Assembly: GCA_965267505.1 (NCBI GenBank)
Contig: OZ254081.1
Location: forward strand, 2,542,001 to 2,606,000
DNA: 64,000 nt
Source: JANQHS01 sp965267505
GTDB lineage: Bacteria; Bacteroidota; Bacteroidia; Cytophagales; CCMP332
Direction: 5' to 3'
Shown: one piece after another, positions 36,664-46,283 of the stretch
How positions within the stretch are numbered: the first letter of the stretch is position 1
How the letters are laid out: each line of letters begins with the position of its first letter
The notes under the pieces: generated by a model
Database searches by the model: none
Told to the model about the DNA's origin: nothing
What the model saw: the letters and a program-made list of their open reading frames with translations, nothing else
Position numbers and translations under genes: made by a program

Positions 36664-37893
36664 CTAAAGCTGCAAATATAGCTTTTTAGGATAGCTGAAA
36701 TACTGCTTTTTGACCCTTTTAGCCATGGCTTTTATATTCGGTAAATCAGCTGCTTCGGCAATGTCGATCAAATCTCCTGATTTCTTTAGAATCAAAATGT
36801 GCTGCTCTTCACGAATGTAGGCTGCATTTGTTATCTGACCTGATTTTACAAAATATCCGACCTCAGAGTCTTCAATTTTTAAACCCTTGGAGACTTCCTT
36901 TATCTTCCTTCTCTTAGCGGATTCGCTTACCTGCTTTTCAGACAATTCTACATGAAATAATCTCCGTTCGATTAGGTCACCACACAATTGGCTTAAAATC
37001 TTATCCTTATTTGTTTTCCATGATTTGATAGAAGCCCAGAGATCGTGGTCATCTAATTCTACGAAGTGGGTAAGATCAGAGGTGCTTAGTTTGACCTTTT
37101 TGGGATCCCTTTTTAGGAAATGATCCATTGCCGGATTTATTCCTCTTAATTCGTCCTTTTGATAAAGGTATCTAGCCCTTTCCCAAATTCCTTCCAGCAT
37201 CTTTTCAACAGACAGGGTAGTCTTGTGCAAATAGACTTGCCAATACATTAGCCTTCTAGCATTAAGGAAGTTCTCTAAGCTGTAAAGAGCTTTTTCTTCC
37301 ACCACCATATCACCCTTCTTCACATTCAACATCTTAATGATCCGGTCAGCCCCAATCTTACCTTCGTCAACACCCGTGTAAAAGCTGTCTCTCGCCAGAT
37401 AATCCAATCGGTCAACATCTAATTGACTTGAGACCAATTGGTTGAGGAACTTCTTACTGTATTTACCCTTAAAAATGCTGAGAGCAATTCTAAGCTTGCC
37501 ATTAAACTTTTTGTTGAGTCCCTCAATAAGTTTCTCAGATACCAATTCATGGGGAACCCCGGGTAGTATCATATTTTCAAGTACATGGGAAAAAGGTCCA
37601 TGCCCTATGTCATGAAGCAAAATGGCTAAAACTGCTCCCTCAACTTCACTATCGGTTATTTTGACTCCTTTGTTTTTTAGACTTTCCAAGGCTAGTTCCA
37701 TTAGGTGCATGGCTCCCAGGGCATGATTGAATCTCGAATGGGAGGCTCCAGGATAGATCAAGTCGGCCAATCCCAGCTGTTTTATCCTTCTCATCCTTTG
37801 GAAAACAGGATGATCAATTACCTGTTGAACAGTTTGAGTGGGAACGGTAATGAACCCATAAACGGGATCCTTAATTATCTTTTTCTTGTTCAA
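36664..37893 (-). CDS. HD-domain nucleotide phosphohydrolase (dGTPase/SAMHD1-like family)
   Basis: This is a 409-residue protein. Metal-site residues are His57 (SRFNHALGAMHL), His94-Asp95 (LLHDIGHGPFSHV) and Asp160/161 (LDVDRLDYLARDS). The flanking pattern DPVYGFI and FQRMRRIKQLG is typical of the conserved HD family of dNTPase-like proteins. The start is TTG 37893; no in-frame ATG is near. It is first in the minus-strand lipid A transcription unit and divergent from porX. The nucleotide substrate is not known. Confidence 0.9.
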   Translation of the reverse strand: MNKKKIIKDPVYGFITVPTQTVQQVIDHPVFQRMRRIKQLGLADLIYPGASHSRFNHALGAMHLMELALESLKNKGVKITDSEVEGAVLAILLHDIGHGPFSHVLENMILPGVPHELVSEKLIEGLNKKFNGKLRIALSIFKGKYSKKFLNQLVSSQLDVDRLDYLARDSFYTGVDEGKIGADRIIKMLNVKKGDMVVEEKALYSLENFLNARRLMYWQVYLHKTTLSVEKMLEGIWERARYLYQKDELRGINPAMDHFLKRDPKKVKLSTSDLTHFVELDDHDLWASIKSWKTNKDKILSQLCGDLIERRLFHVELSEKQVSESAKRRKIKEVSKGLKIEDSEVGYFVKSGQITNAAYIREEQHILILKKSGDLIDIAEAADLPNIKAMAKRVKKQYFSYPKKLYLQL

Positions 37894-37958
37894 AATTTTT
37901 GGCGGAATTTTCCGTTGCTTTGGTCAATAGCCATGAATCGAGGTCAAAAAAATAGCTA

Positions 37959-39515
37959 ATGCAAAATTACAACATTCTCTGGGCGGACGACGAGATCGAA
38001 TTACTCAAACCCCATATCATTTTTCTTGAAGAAAAAGGGTATACAATCAGCTCTGTAAACAATGGACAGGAAGCAGTTGAAAGAGTTGATGAAGATCGAT
38101 TTGACCTTGTCTTTCTCGATGAGAATATGCCTGGAATGACCGGCTTGGAGGCACTTGGGATCATAAAAGAAAAACATCCCAATCTTCCGGTGGTAATGAT
38201 CACAAAATCGGAGGAAGAGTATATAATGGATGAGGCTATTGGATCGAAGATCAGTGATTACCTAATCAAACCTCTAAACCCCAAGCAGATCCTTCTATCG
38301 GTAAAGAAGATCCTCGACGATGAAAAACTGATCACCGAAAAGACCAATCAGGGGTATCAACAGGAATTTCAGAAGATCTCCATGGCTTATAACGAGAATC
38401 TTGATGCAAAGGAGTGGTCAGAGATCTACAAGAAATTGGTTTTTTGGGAATCCGAGATCGAGGGAACCATTGATAAGAGTATGAGCGAGGTGGTGAGCAT
38501 GCAGAAAACGGATGCCAATAACAGGTTTTCTGAATTCATTACCCGTAACTACAAAGATTGGTTGAAAGGAGGTGGTGGAGAAAGTCCTTTGTTATCTCAT
38601 CAAGTGCTCACAAAAAAGGTTTTTCCCTTGCTTGGCAAGGATGAACCTGTTTTTCTGATAGTAATAGATAACCTCAGATATGATCAATGGCTTGCTATGA
38701 AACCATTGATCTCCAAGGATTGGAATTTTGAAGAAGAGGATCTTTATTACAGTATTCTTCCCACCACAACTGCTTATGCCCGTAATGCTTTATTCTCGGG
38801 CTTGTTACCATTGGATATGGCCAGGTTCCATCCTGATCTATGGGTAGGAGAGCTGGATGAGGAAGGTAAGAACCTCCATGAAGAAGAGTTTTTGAAGGAG
38901 AATTTGAAGCGCAATGGTATCAATGCCAGATCATCCTATCATAAGATCTTAAGGCAGAACCAGGGAAAAGCTGTGGTGGATAGTGCTAGTAATCTGGTTC
39001 AAAATAATCTCAACGCAATAGTTTTCAATTTTGTTGACATGCTTAGTCATGCACGCACGGACATGGATATGATCCGTCAGCTTGCTCCGGATGAGGCCGC
39101 CTATATTTCATTGACCCTTTCCTGGTTTGAGCATTCGCCTTTGCGAGAATTGCTTAAAGTACTGGCATCAAAAAAATGTCGGGTAGTTATTACTACCGAC
39201 CACGGAACTACCCGAGTCAAAAGACCCTTAAAGATCGTTGGGGACAAGAATGTAAATACCAACCTTAGGTACAAGGTAGGTAAAAGCCTTGGTTTCGACG
39301 AAAAGGATGTTTTGGTGAGTAGAAACCCTGAAGAGCTCCAACTTCCCAAGCAAAACGTGTCCTCAACTTATGTTTTTGCAAGCGATGATTTCTTTTTTGC
39401 ATATCCGAACAACTACAATCAATATGTGAAGATGTATACGGACACATTTCAACATGGGGGTATATCCATGGAAGAAATGATCATCCCTTATGTAGAGCTG
39501 AGCCCAAAAAGCTAA
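37959..39515 (+). CDS. porX: PorX: T9SS response regulator with PglZ domain
   Basis: This 518-residue protein has a CheY-like receiver (1-120) with Asp10/Asp11, phosphoacceptor Asp54 (VFLDENMPG), Thr82 and Lys104 (YLIKPLNPK). A helical linker leads to a PglZ alkaline-phosphatase-like domain (about 205-515) with metal-site segments IVIDNLRYD (Asp237), PTTTAYARNALFSG and ITTDHGT. In Porphyromonas and Flavobacterium relatives PorX with sensor PorY controls type IX secretion. PorY is not in this window. T9SS cargo genes are, at 15180 and 43487. Confidence 0.95.
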   Translation: MQNYNILWADDEIELLKPHIIFLEEKGYTISSVNNGQEAVERVDEDRFDLVFLDENMPGMTGLEALGIIKEKHPNLPVVMITKSEEEYIMDEAIGSKISDYLIKPLNPKQILLSVKKILDDEKLITEKTNQGYQQEFQKISMAYNENLDAKEWSEIYKKLVFWESEIEGTIDKSMSEVVSMQKTDANNRFSEFITRNYKDWLKGGGGESPLLSHQVLTKKVFPLLGKDEPVFLIVIDNLRYDQWLAMKPLISKDWNFEEEDLYYSILPTTTAYARNALFSGLLPLDMARFHPDLWVGELDEEGKNLHEEEFLKENLKRNGINARSSYHKILRQNQGKAVVDSASNLVQNNLNAIVFNFVDMLSHARTDMDMIRQLAPDEAAYISLTLSWFEHSPLRELLKVLASKKCRVVITTDHGTTRVKRPLKIVGDKNVNTNLRYKVGKSLGFDEKDVLVSRNPEELQLPKQNVSSTYVFASDDFFFAYPNNYNQYVKMYTDTFQHGGISMEEMIIPYVELSPKS

Positions 39516-39539
39516 ATTTGAAAGCTTAAGGGAAAGAAG

Positions 39540-39965
39540 TTGGATTTTAAAAATATCGGCCTTGAGGACTATTCTGGACCCTTGGCTGCCTTTCATAACA
39601 ACAGGAAGAATTCATCGATCTTCTTGTTTTCGGGCGATCTTGGCTCGGGTAAGACCCACCTGATCAAGCAGATCTGTAAAGATCTGGGAGTTGAGGACGA
39701 GGTCTCAAGTCCGACTTTTTCTTTGGTAAATGAATATCGAACTCAAGAAGATCTTCCTATTTACCATTTTGATCTTTACAGGCTAAAAGATCTTGAAGAA
39801 GCTCAAAATATTGGGATCACCGAGTACCTTGATTCTGGTAATTTATGTCTTATCGAATGGCCTGAATTGATTCTTCCTTTGCTCGAATTTCCGTATTTTG
39901 AGTTCAGGTTTAAAAACAACCCTGATCCTGGGTTAAGGGACCTCGAAGTAGTAGAGTATGAGTAA
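39540..39965 (+). CDS. tsaE: tRNA threonylcarbamoyladenosine biosynthesis ATPase
   Basis: TsaE is the ATPase partner of TsaB/TsaD in making t6A37 of tRNA. The 141-residue protein has the P-loop GDLGSGKTHLIKQ (about 33-45), the switch SPTFSLVNEY, the HFDLYRL segment and LIEWPE. The start is TTG 39540, 24 bases after porX; no ATG fits. It overlaps the ald start by eight bases. Confidence 0.94.
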   Translation: MDFKNIGLEDYSGPLAAFHNNRKNSSIFLFSGDLGSGKTHLIKQICKDLGVEDEVSSPTFSLVNEYRTQEDLPIYHFDLYRLKDLEEAQNIGITEYLDSGNLCLIEWPELILPLLEFPYFEFRFKNNPDPGLRDLEVVEYE

Positions 39966-41187
39966 TTCTTCTAAACCAGGCTTTCATGAGCTAGCCAAGG
40001 AAAGCTCCATGTACCATCCTCAGGAAGCCTTGCTAAAGACATCCAATAAGTCAGAGAAACTGGTGATTGGAATCCCCAAGGAAACTGCATGGCAGGAAAA
40101 CCGAATACCTCTTATCCCTGAGAATATTTCCGTTTTAGCAAACCAGGGACATGAGATCATAATTGAGCACAATGCAGGTCTTGAGGCAAAATTTACCGAT
40201 CACGAGTTTTCTGAAGCAGGTGCAAGGGTAACCGAAGATAGGAAGGAGGTCTTTGAAGCTGAAATTGTTTTGAAGGTGCAGCCTCCCACACCTGATGAAA
40301 TTGAAATGATAAAACCGGGAAAGATCTTGGTTTCGACCTTACAGTTGGGAAACATTGAGAAGAGCTATTTCATGAAACTGGCAGAGAAGAAGATCACTGC
40401 CATTGCCTTGGAAAACATTAAGGATAAGGTTGGTAGTCAACCGGTTGTGACAGCCATGAGCGAAATAGCCGGAAGCTCTTCTATGATCATTGCTGCTGAG
40501 AATCTATCGAGTTCCAAGAACGGAATGGGAGTGATCCTGGGAGGAATAACCGGCGTGGTTCCGACCCAGGTGGTCATTTTGGGTGCAGGAACAGTGGCAG
40601 AGTTCGCTGCTAGGAGTGCCTTGGGCCTTGGTGCCAGTGTAAAGATCTTTGATAATCGATTGTACAGGCTGAGGAGGCTTAAGCACAATCTGGGTCAACA
40701 GGTTTTTACTTCTACAATCGATTCCGTGACTTTAAGCAATGCCATTACCCAGGCGGATGTGGTGATTGGGGCTCTTAGGGCTTCACACGGAAGGACGCCA
40801 TTGGTTGTTTCTGAAGATATGGTGATGGAAATGAAACCAGATTCGGTTATTGTTGATATATCAATTGATCATGGTGGTTGTTTTGAAACCTCTGCGGTTA
40901 CCTCACATAAATCACCCACTTTCAGAAAGCACGATGTTATTCATTATTGTGTTCCAAACATCCCCGCAAGGGTTCCCAGGACTGCCAGTACAGCCTTTTC
41001 AAATATCCTGACACCCTATTTCGTGAATGCATCCAAATTGGGGGGAATCCACCAAATGATCTCAGCATTCAAATGGTTTAGACAAGGTGCTTATCTGTTT
41101 AAAGGACTGTACTGTAATGAAGATATTTGTGAGCAGCATGGATTTACATACAAGGATCTTGACCTATTGCTTGCTGCCCAGGTCTAA
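39958..41187 (+). CDS. ald: Alanine dehydrogenase
   Basis: This 409-residue NAD-dependent enzyme interconverts alanine and pyruvate plus ammonia. Family blocks include VIGIPKETAWQENRIPLIPE (with the substrate-site Arg and Lys residues), the Rossmann segment VVILGAGTVAEFAARSALGLG and the C-terminal block SIDHGGCFETS and CVPNIPARVPRTAS. The N-terminus carries about 35 extra residues compared with the classical start at the IGIPKE strand, as seen in Bacteroidota versions. The stop abuts the convergent flavin reductase gene. Confidence 0.92.
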   Translation: MSNSSKPGFHELAKESSMYHPQEALLKTSNKSEKLVIGIPKETAWQENRIPLIPENISVLANQGHEIIIEHNAGLEAKFTDHEFSEAGARVTEDRKEVFEAEIVLKVQPPTPDEIEMIKPGKILVSTLQLGNIEKSYFMKLAEKKITAIALENIKDKVGSQPVVTAMSEIAGSSSMIIAAENLSSSKNGMGVILGGITGVVPTQVVILGAGTVAEFAARSALGLGASVKIFDNRLYRLRRLKHNLGQQVFTSTIDSVTLSNAITQADVVIGALRASHGRTPLVVSEDMVMEMKPDSVIVDISIDHGGCFETSAVTSHKSPTFRKHDVIHYCVPNIPARVPRTASTAFSNILTPYFVNASKLGGIHQMISAFKWFRQGAYLFKGLYCNEDICEQHGFTYKDLDLLLAAQV

Positions 41188-42075
41188 TTAAGACTGAAGC
41201 AGACTTAGCCAGGCATTTACCACTTCTCCTTTTGACAAAAATCTTTGGGCGAGTAAATGCAATTCCGATTCAAGTCTGGACTTATTGTTATGATATTGGT
41301 TCAGTAGATCACTTACTTCTTCGTTCTCTCGGAATTCAATGATCTCATTTTCGTCAGGAAGTGATTCAACATTAGCAAGTTTTCCAAGGTCGTTTCCTGT
41401 TAGAACATTGGATTCCCTTATGGATTTTGGAATCATATCCACTCCAATCCCTTTGGTAACCAGTGGCTTAGCAATTTCAAATAAGGAATTTCCATTTGCT
41501 CTGGTATACCAATTTCCTCCCATTCTTCCCACTGCATCCAGCTTTTCAGGATCGATCTTATTTGATTCATTTAGAATCGAATCTGACACATGAGCCAGAA
41601 GGACCTCACAAATTACCAGGTTTCCTGCGCCACCTTCCGAACCCAGAGCTTTTACCTCAAGAACTTTACATTCGAATGACACGGGAGCTTCTTTTACCCT
41701 AGGAGGTTTTATCAGATCGGAAGCATGCTCGGTTAGTCCACTTTTTACAAACTCATTGACCCCTTTTTCATACTCCGTGCTGGAAAGAGACATCTGCTCC
41801 ACAATGGAATGCGAAACAATGTTGATGCAGACTTCCGGAATGTCCCTAACATTTACCAATGTATGCTTTTCGGTGTTGTCCCTGACCCTCCTTGCTGGGG
41901 AAAAGATCAGAATTGGTGGTTTAGCACTAAAGGCATTGAAAAAACTAAATGGGCTCAAATTAACATTCCCCTCTGAATCAACGGTACTTGCAAAAGCGAC
42001 AGGCCTGGGTGCCACAGAGCCTAGAAGAACACCATGAAATTCAGGAACTGAGCTGTTTTTTGGATCGAATTTCAT
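41188..42075 (-). CDS. Flavin reductase-like domain protein (flavoredoxin type)
   Basis: This 295-residue cytoplasmic protein has an FMN-binding split barrel (about 15-180, GSVAPRPVAFASTVDSEGNV, LSPFSFFNAFSAKPPI). The residues that hold FMN in flavoredoxin-type proteins (RPVAF and FSF/NAFS) are visible. The C-terminal 100 residues are helical and less conserved. Its start overlaps the fumarylacetoacetase stop (TAATG), so the two are one operon, which suggests a link with aromatic degradation. The actual substrate is not known. Confidence 0.85.
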   Translation of the reverse strand: MKFDPKNSSVPEFHGVLLGSVAPRPVAFASTVDSEGNVNLSPFSFFNAFSAKPPILIFSPARRVRDNTEKHTLVNVRDIPEVCINIVSHSIVEQMSLSSTEYEKGVNEFVKSGLTEHASDLIKPPRVKEAPVSFECKVLEVKALGSEGGAGNLVICEVLLAHVSDSILNESNKIDPEKLDAVGRMGGNWYTRANGNSLFEIAKPLVTKGIGVDMIPKSIRESNVLTGNDLGKLANVESLPDENEIIEFRENEEVSDLLNQYHNNKSRLESELHLLAQRFLSKGEVVNAWLSLLQS

Positions 42076-43346
42076 TATTGATTCTTTGTGGGAAGAAGTT
42101 TTGAACGCACATCTCCAAATCCCATTTTGAAACCATCCTTTTCACATGTTCCTTCCATTATTACTGTATCACCATCCTGTAGGAATTTTCTTTCCTGGCC
42201 GTCATTCAATGGAATTGTTTTGGCTCCTCTCCAGCTTAACTCAAGCATGGATCCAAACGATCCTTCATCCGGTCCGGAAATGGTTCCGCTGGCATATAGA
42301 TCCCCAACTCGAACGTTACAACCATTTACAGTTTGGTGGGCCAATTGTTGATGAATGCTCCAATAGAGGTATTTGAAGTTTGAATTACATATGGTGGCCG
42401 GAGTTCCTCCCTCGGGTTGAATACTAACCTTCAAATCAATGTCGAAAGTGCTTTCTTTAGGATTCTTCAAATAGGGAAGTGGTTCCGGATCCTGCTTGGG
42501 TCCCTCTACCCTAAAAAGGTCAAGAGCTTCAAGGGTAACGATCCAGGGCGACATGGAAGAACCAAAATTCTTTCCAAGGAAAGGACCTAAAGGAACATAT
42601 TCCCATTTCTGAATATCTCTTGCGCTCCAATCGTTAAAAAGGACCATTCCAAAAATATGATCCTCTGCGTTTTCTGTTGAGATCTGATCACCCAGATCAG
42701 AATCCTTTCCAATAATAAATCCCATTTCAAGCTCGAAGTCCATTAATCGAGAGGGACCATAGGTAGGAAAATCAGCATCATCAGCCTTGGTTTGGCCCAT
42801 GGGCCTGTAAACTGGCTCCCCTGAAACAATGATCGATCCTGACCGTCCATGGTATCCTACCGGTAAGTGTTTCCAGTTAGGCATCAGGGCATTGTCCTTA
42901 CCTCTGAACATGATCCCAACATTGGTAGCATGCTCTTTGCTTGAGTAAAAATCTGTGTAATCACCTATTTCAACTGGCAAAAGCATCTGAGAGCTGTTTT
43001 GGGAAAACAAAACCTCAGCGGCAAATGATTTTTTATTCTCAATACTGGAGTTTCCTTCTTCAAAAATCTGAATCAATCTCTTTCTGACAGCTTTCCAGGC
43101 AATTCTTCCCAATGCTATAAATGGATTCAATTGTTTTTCGAAAAACACACTCTGATCCTTTATTTCAGGAAGGTCCAGAAGGCCTTTGTCTGATAATACA
43201 CTTAGGTCGATTATCATATCACCAAGAGCAACACCGACTCTTGGTTCTGATTTCCCTGATCTGAAAATCCCAAAGGGAAGGTTGAACAGTGGAAAATGTG
43301 AGCCTTCAGGAACTTCGACCCAGGATTTTAATTGCAGTTCGTTCAT
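42075..43346 (-). CDS. fahA: Fumarylacetoacetase
   Basis: This enzyme hydrolyses fumarylacetoacetate to fumarate and acetoacetate, the last step of phenylalanine/tyrosine degradation. The 423 residues match the eukaryote-like class. Visible are the N-terminal domain (HFPLFNLPFGIF), the catalytic region DFYSSKEHATNVGIMFRG with YHGRSGSIIVSG, metal ligands in FELEMGFIIG and LFNDWSARDIQKWEYVPLG, and SGTISGPDEGSFGSMLELSW. No other tyrosine pathway gene is in the window. Confidence 0.96.
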   Translation of the reverse strand: MNELQLKSWVEVPEGSHFPLFNLPFGIFRSGKSEPRVGVALGDMIIDLSVLSDKGLLDLPEIKDQSVFFEKQLNPFIALGRIAWKAVRKRLIQIFEEGNSSIENKKSFAAEVLFSQNSSQMLLPVEIGDYTDFYSSKEHATNVGIMFRGKDNALMPNWKHLPVGYHGRSGSIIVSGEPVYRPMGQTKADDADFPTYGPSRLMDFELEMGFIIGKDSDLGDQISTENAEDHIFGMVLFNDWSARDIQKWEYVPLGPFLGKNFGSSMSPWIVTLEALDLFRVEGPKQDPEPLPYLKNPKESTFDIDLKVSIQPEGGTPATICNSNFKYLYWSIHQQLAHQTVNGCNVRVGDLYASGTISGPDEGSFGSMLELSWRGAKTIPLNDGQERKFLQDGDTVIMEGTCEKDGFKMGFGDVRSKLLPTKNQ

Positions 43347-43363
43347 CTTGATAGAATGGGATG

Positions 43364-43371
43364 CAAAACTA
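43364..43371 (-). promoter_or_regulatory. -7 promoter element for the fahA operon
   Basis: Minus-strand TAGTTTTG, a perfect TAnnTTTG box, lies 17 bases upstream of the fahA ATG at 43346. A -33 TTTG at regular spacing was not seen. The remaining divergent space to 43487 shows no other recognisable signal. Confidence 0.45.
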
Positions 43372-43486
43372 ACCAGTGCAAAGGAATTCTGCCTATGGAA
43401 TTTTTCTAACCCTATTTGGGGGATTTAATGCTCCGGATTGGGCTTATAGATGCAATTCGTTGAAAGAAAGGATAAATTGATTGGTG

Positions 43487-45649
43487 ATGCATTGTGTTAA
43501 GGTCTTTATACTATTACTAGCTTTCCCAATTTGCTTTGCAAAAGGCCAGAACATAGTTAGAAATCCAGGTTTCGAGATCATTACATCATGCCCGGATGCC
43601 ATTTCCCAGATTGGTCTGGCAAGCGATTGGTCCAACCCTAATAATGGAACCCCGGATCTATACCATGAATGCGATACCAGCCTAATTGTTGGTGTACCGC
43701 AAAATACCTTTAGCACCAATTTACCTGCTCACCAAGGAAAGGCCTATGCAGGTATTCATATGGTATACCGGGATAATTACCGAGAGTACCTTCAGGTTGA
43801 ATTAGAGGAATGCTTGAGAAAAGATGTAGAGTATGAGATCCAATTTTACGTGGCACTTTCTGATCTCCGGAATAACCCCTTCTTGATCAACCTTCTTCAT
43901 GTTGGGTTTCTTAGCGAGGCTCAATTTTTCCAGTCCAGAAGTAATCTGTCCATAATTCCAGACATAAGGTTTCAAAGCCCAACCCAAATATCTCAACCAA
44001 ATGAATGGGAATTGGTAAAATCGACCTACAAGGCGAAGGGTGGAGAGAGATTCATGTTGGTCGGAAATTTCTTTCCTAACGATTCTGTCTCAAACTATTC
44101 TTTCTCCAATGGGAGCTACCTATTCTTTGATGATTTCCAATTGGTTGCTAAACACCCTTTCATTGCTACCAAATGTCAAAATTCCATTTGTAAAGGAGAG
44201 CCATTTACAATGGAGGTAAATGGAGGAGCAGGACAATTCAATTGGAAGAAGGACAGCCGCAATGGACAATGGATTGGAACAGGAGATAAAATACAGGTCT
44301 TTCCATCCGAGAGTACCTGGTATTTCCTCATCAGAGATCAAGAGGTTATGGATAGTTTCTATTTAAATGTCTATGATATTCCTGATGTACGAATCGTAAT
44401 GGATTGTTCTAGTGAGCCAATAAAGGTGGGATTGAATGGAAAATTGAATGAGATAGGAAAAATCAAATGGTCAAATGGAAATTCCAAACCAGAACTGCAA
44501 GAGTTTAATAAAGGAGAACATTGGGTTTATCTGGAAGGCTTAGAGGGCTGTGGAGATACCATTCCATTCAGAACAGATGTTTGTTGGGAATTTTTTGTTT
44601 GCCCTTTTGATACTTTTTCATTTTCTCATTCCGGGAAGGGAGATTGGTTTTCTGATCGCGAAGGTCAATCTCAGGTTAGCATTGGCCCAAAGCTAGAATT
44701 GATAGATCCACAAAGTGGTGACTTCTATTTCTTTTTCCAGGGGACATTGCTTGATTCCTTGAGGTTAACCAGGTTAGAGGAACATGAAATTGAACTATCC
44801 CTTATTTGTTATGAAACACATGGTGTGGTGCAGATCCTTAACCCGCTTGAAAAGGTTTGGTGGTCTGATGGGGAAGAGGATGCCATACAAAAAGAAGTCA
44901 ATTTTGGAGAGCACTGGGTAAAAACCAGAAGTGAATTTGGATGCATCTTCAACAGAGATTTTTCACTGTTAAACGATTGTCAGAAGTTTATTCTATGTCC
45001 GGGTGATTCTCTTTTCCTCGAGGATTGGGGAATTCAATCATTGGGAATTTATTCTGAAGCATTGGGAGACTTTTTTGATCTGGAGGGGAGAGAATCTGTG
45101 AGTCCTTTGGAAAGTGATACCTGGTGGATCTATGAGGGAAGGGTTTTAAAATATAAGGTAGAACTTTTGGTAAAGCCCGTTTATGTCCCCATTCTAGACT
45201 ATCAATGTAAAGAGGGGCTTACTGAAGTTAGCCTTACCAATCCTATAGGTGAAGTCCAATGGTCCAATGGCGATAGTGGTTCCGGACCCATATTGATGGA
45301 TGAACAAGGGGAGCATTGGGTTGAAGTCTATCGCTATGATGGTTGCGTTTTTCGAAACGATCTGGTCTTTGAGAGGGATTGTCAAAAGATCAACTCAGGA
45401 ACCCCCAATTTTTTACCAAACTCAATTTCCCCAAATGGAGATGGGATCAATGATTACTTCGAAATAATTGGGGAACTAAAGGGAAAAGAATTGAGGATTT
45501 TTGACCGATGGGGGAGAGAGGTTTATTATAGTCAGGACTATCAGGAAGATTGGAATGCGGAAGGAGCCCCAACTGGGATCTATTATTACGAACTTTTTAG
45601 TTATGATCTGGACAAATCCTGGAGAGGCTGGATCCAGGTGATTCGTTGA
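43487..45649 (+). CDS. Secreted repeat protein with CHU_C (T9SS type B) C-terminus
   Basis: I use ATG 43487 (MHCVKVFILLLAFPICFAKG signal); a TTG at 43481 would add two residues. The 720-residue protein has an N-terminal carbohydrate-binding-like beta-domain (about 22-222, NIVRNPGFEIITSCPDA, FDDFQLV). Three Cys-containing internal repeats follow (about 300-372, 438-505, 570-634), each with WSxGxx...GEHWV. The CHU_C gliding-motility-type C-terminal domain (about 640-720, SISPNGDGINDYFEI, LRIFDRWGREVY) is the type B signal for T9SS export. It is probably cell-surface or released. Confidence 0.88.
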   Translation: MHCVKVFILLLAFPICFAKGQNIVRNPGFEIITSCPDAISQIGLASDWSNPNNGTPDLYHECDTSLIVGVPQNTFSTNLPAHQGKAYAGIHMVYRDNYREYLQVELEECLRKDVEYEIQFYVALSDLRNNPFLINLLHVGFLSEAQFFQSRSNLSIIPDIRFQSPTQISQPNEWELVKSTYKAKGGERFMLVGNFFPNDSVSNYSFSNGSYLFFDDFQLVAKHPFIATKCQNSICKGEPFTMEVNGGAGQFNWKKDSRNGQWIGTGDKIQVFPSESTWYFLIRDQEVMDSFYLNVYDIPDVRIVMDCSSEPIKVGLNGKLNEIGKIKWSNGNSKPELQEFNKGEHWVYLEGLEGCGDTIPFRTDVCWEFFVCPFDTFSFSHSGKGDWFSDREGQSQVSIGPKLELIDPQSGDFYFFFQGTLLDSLRLTRLEEHEIELSLICYETHGVVQILNPLEKVWWSDGEEDAIQKEVNFGEHWVKTRSEFGCIFNRDFSLLNDCQKFILCPGDSLFLEDWGIQSLGIYSEALGDFFDLEGRESVSPLESDTWWIYEGRVLKYKVELLVKPVYVPILDYQCKEGLTEVSLTNPIGEVQWSNGDSGSGPILMDEQGEHWVEVYRYDGCVFRNDLVFERDCQKINSGTPNFLPNSISPNGDGINDYFEIIGELKGKELRIFDRWGREVYYSQDYQEDWNAEGAPTGIYYYELFSYDLDKSWRGWIQVIR

Positions 45650-46255
45650 TCAATACCAACCTTCGATCCACCTAACTTTGCCATTTTTATCTCCCTCTGC
45701 AGATTCCTTGTACCATTGAGCAACCTCATTAACTGGAACACTTCCTTCCAAGGGCAAGTTGAATTTTATTGCTGATTCCCTAATTAAACTTGGGCTTACA
45801 ACATTGATTCTCAGATCATTAGGCATTGAAAGAGAACTTGCCCTGGCAAATCCTTCAAGGGCGATACCGACAGTGGTTACAATTGAAGATTCTGTGTCCG
45901 GTTTTATAGAGAGATCTCCTGAAGTTAAAGTGAAAAACCCCCCTTTATTCATTGAGCTCAAGCCATACCTGACAAGGTTGATCTGACCTTTTAATTTGCT
46001 TTCCAATGACATATCCAATCCATCATCAGTTATGGCTCCGATCCTTCCAAATTCCGCTTTTCCCGAGGCACAAATTACTCCATCAAGAGAGTCTAGTTCG
46101 GAGTACATGGATTTGATGGATCCAGGATCTTGCAGATTTACCCGGACATCCCCTGAACTAAAGCCTGCTTTTATCAGGTCATAGCCCTTTAAAGCATTTG
46201 CTATTGAGGTCCCAATTGTACCTGAAGCTCCAACAATCAATATGCGTTTTCCCAT
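45650..46255 (-). CDS. Short-chain dehydrogenase-like protein lacking the catalytic tyrosine
   Basis: This is a 201-residue Rossmann-fold protein with an NADP-binding GASGTIG (9-15), VNLQD, ICASG (61-65) and LTSGDLS (110-116). The usual SDR YxxxK catalytic pair is absent at about residues 127-131, where the sequence reads TTVGIALEG. This matches a known small SDR subgroup (PRK07578-like) with the pattern ALEGF and INVVSPS. The reaction is unknown. It is the last gene of the minus-strand cluster, 28 bases after the DinB gene. Confidence 0.85.
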   Translation of the reverse strand: MGKRILIVGASGTIGTSIANALKGYDLIKAGFSSGDVRVNLQDPGSIKSMYSELDSLDGVICASGKAEFGRIGAITDDGLDMSLESKLKGQINLVRYGLSSMNKGGFFTLTSGDLSIKPDTESSIVTTVGIALEGFARASSLSMPNDLRINVVSPSLIRESAIKFNLPLEGSVPVNEVAQWYKESAEGDKNGKVRWIEGWY

Positions 46256-46283
46256 TTAATTCGATTGAGTTTGTACATAAATA

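Noticed and set aside
37903..37914. Short inverted repeat CGGAA-TT-TTCCG between the HD gene and porX
   Set aside because: Five-base arms occur often by chance; no promoter element is aligned with it.
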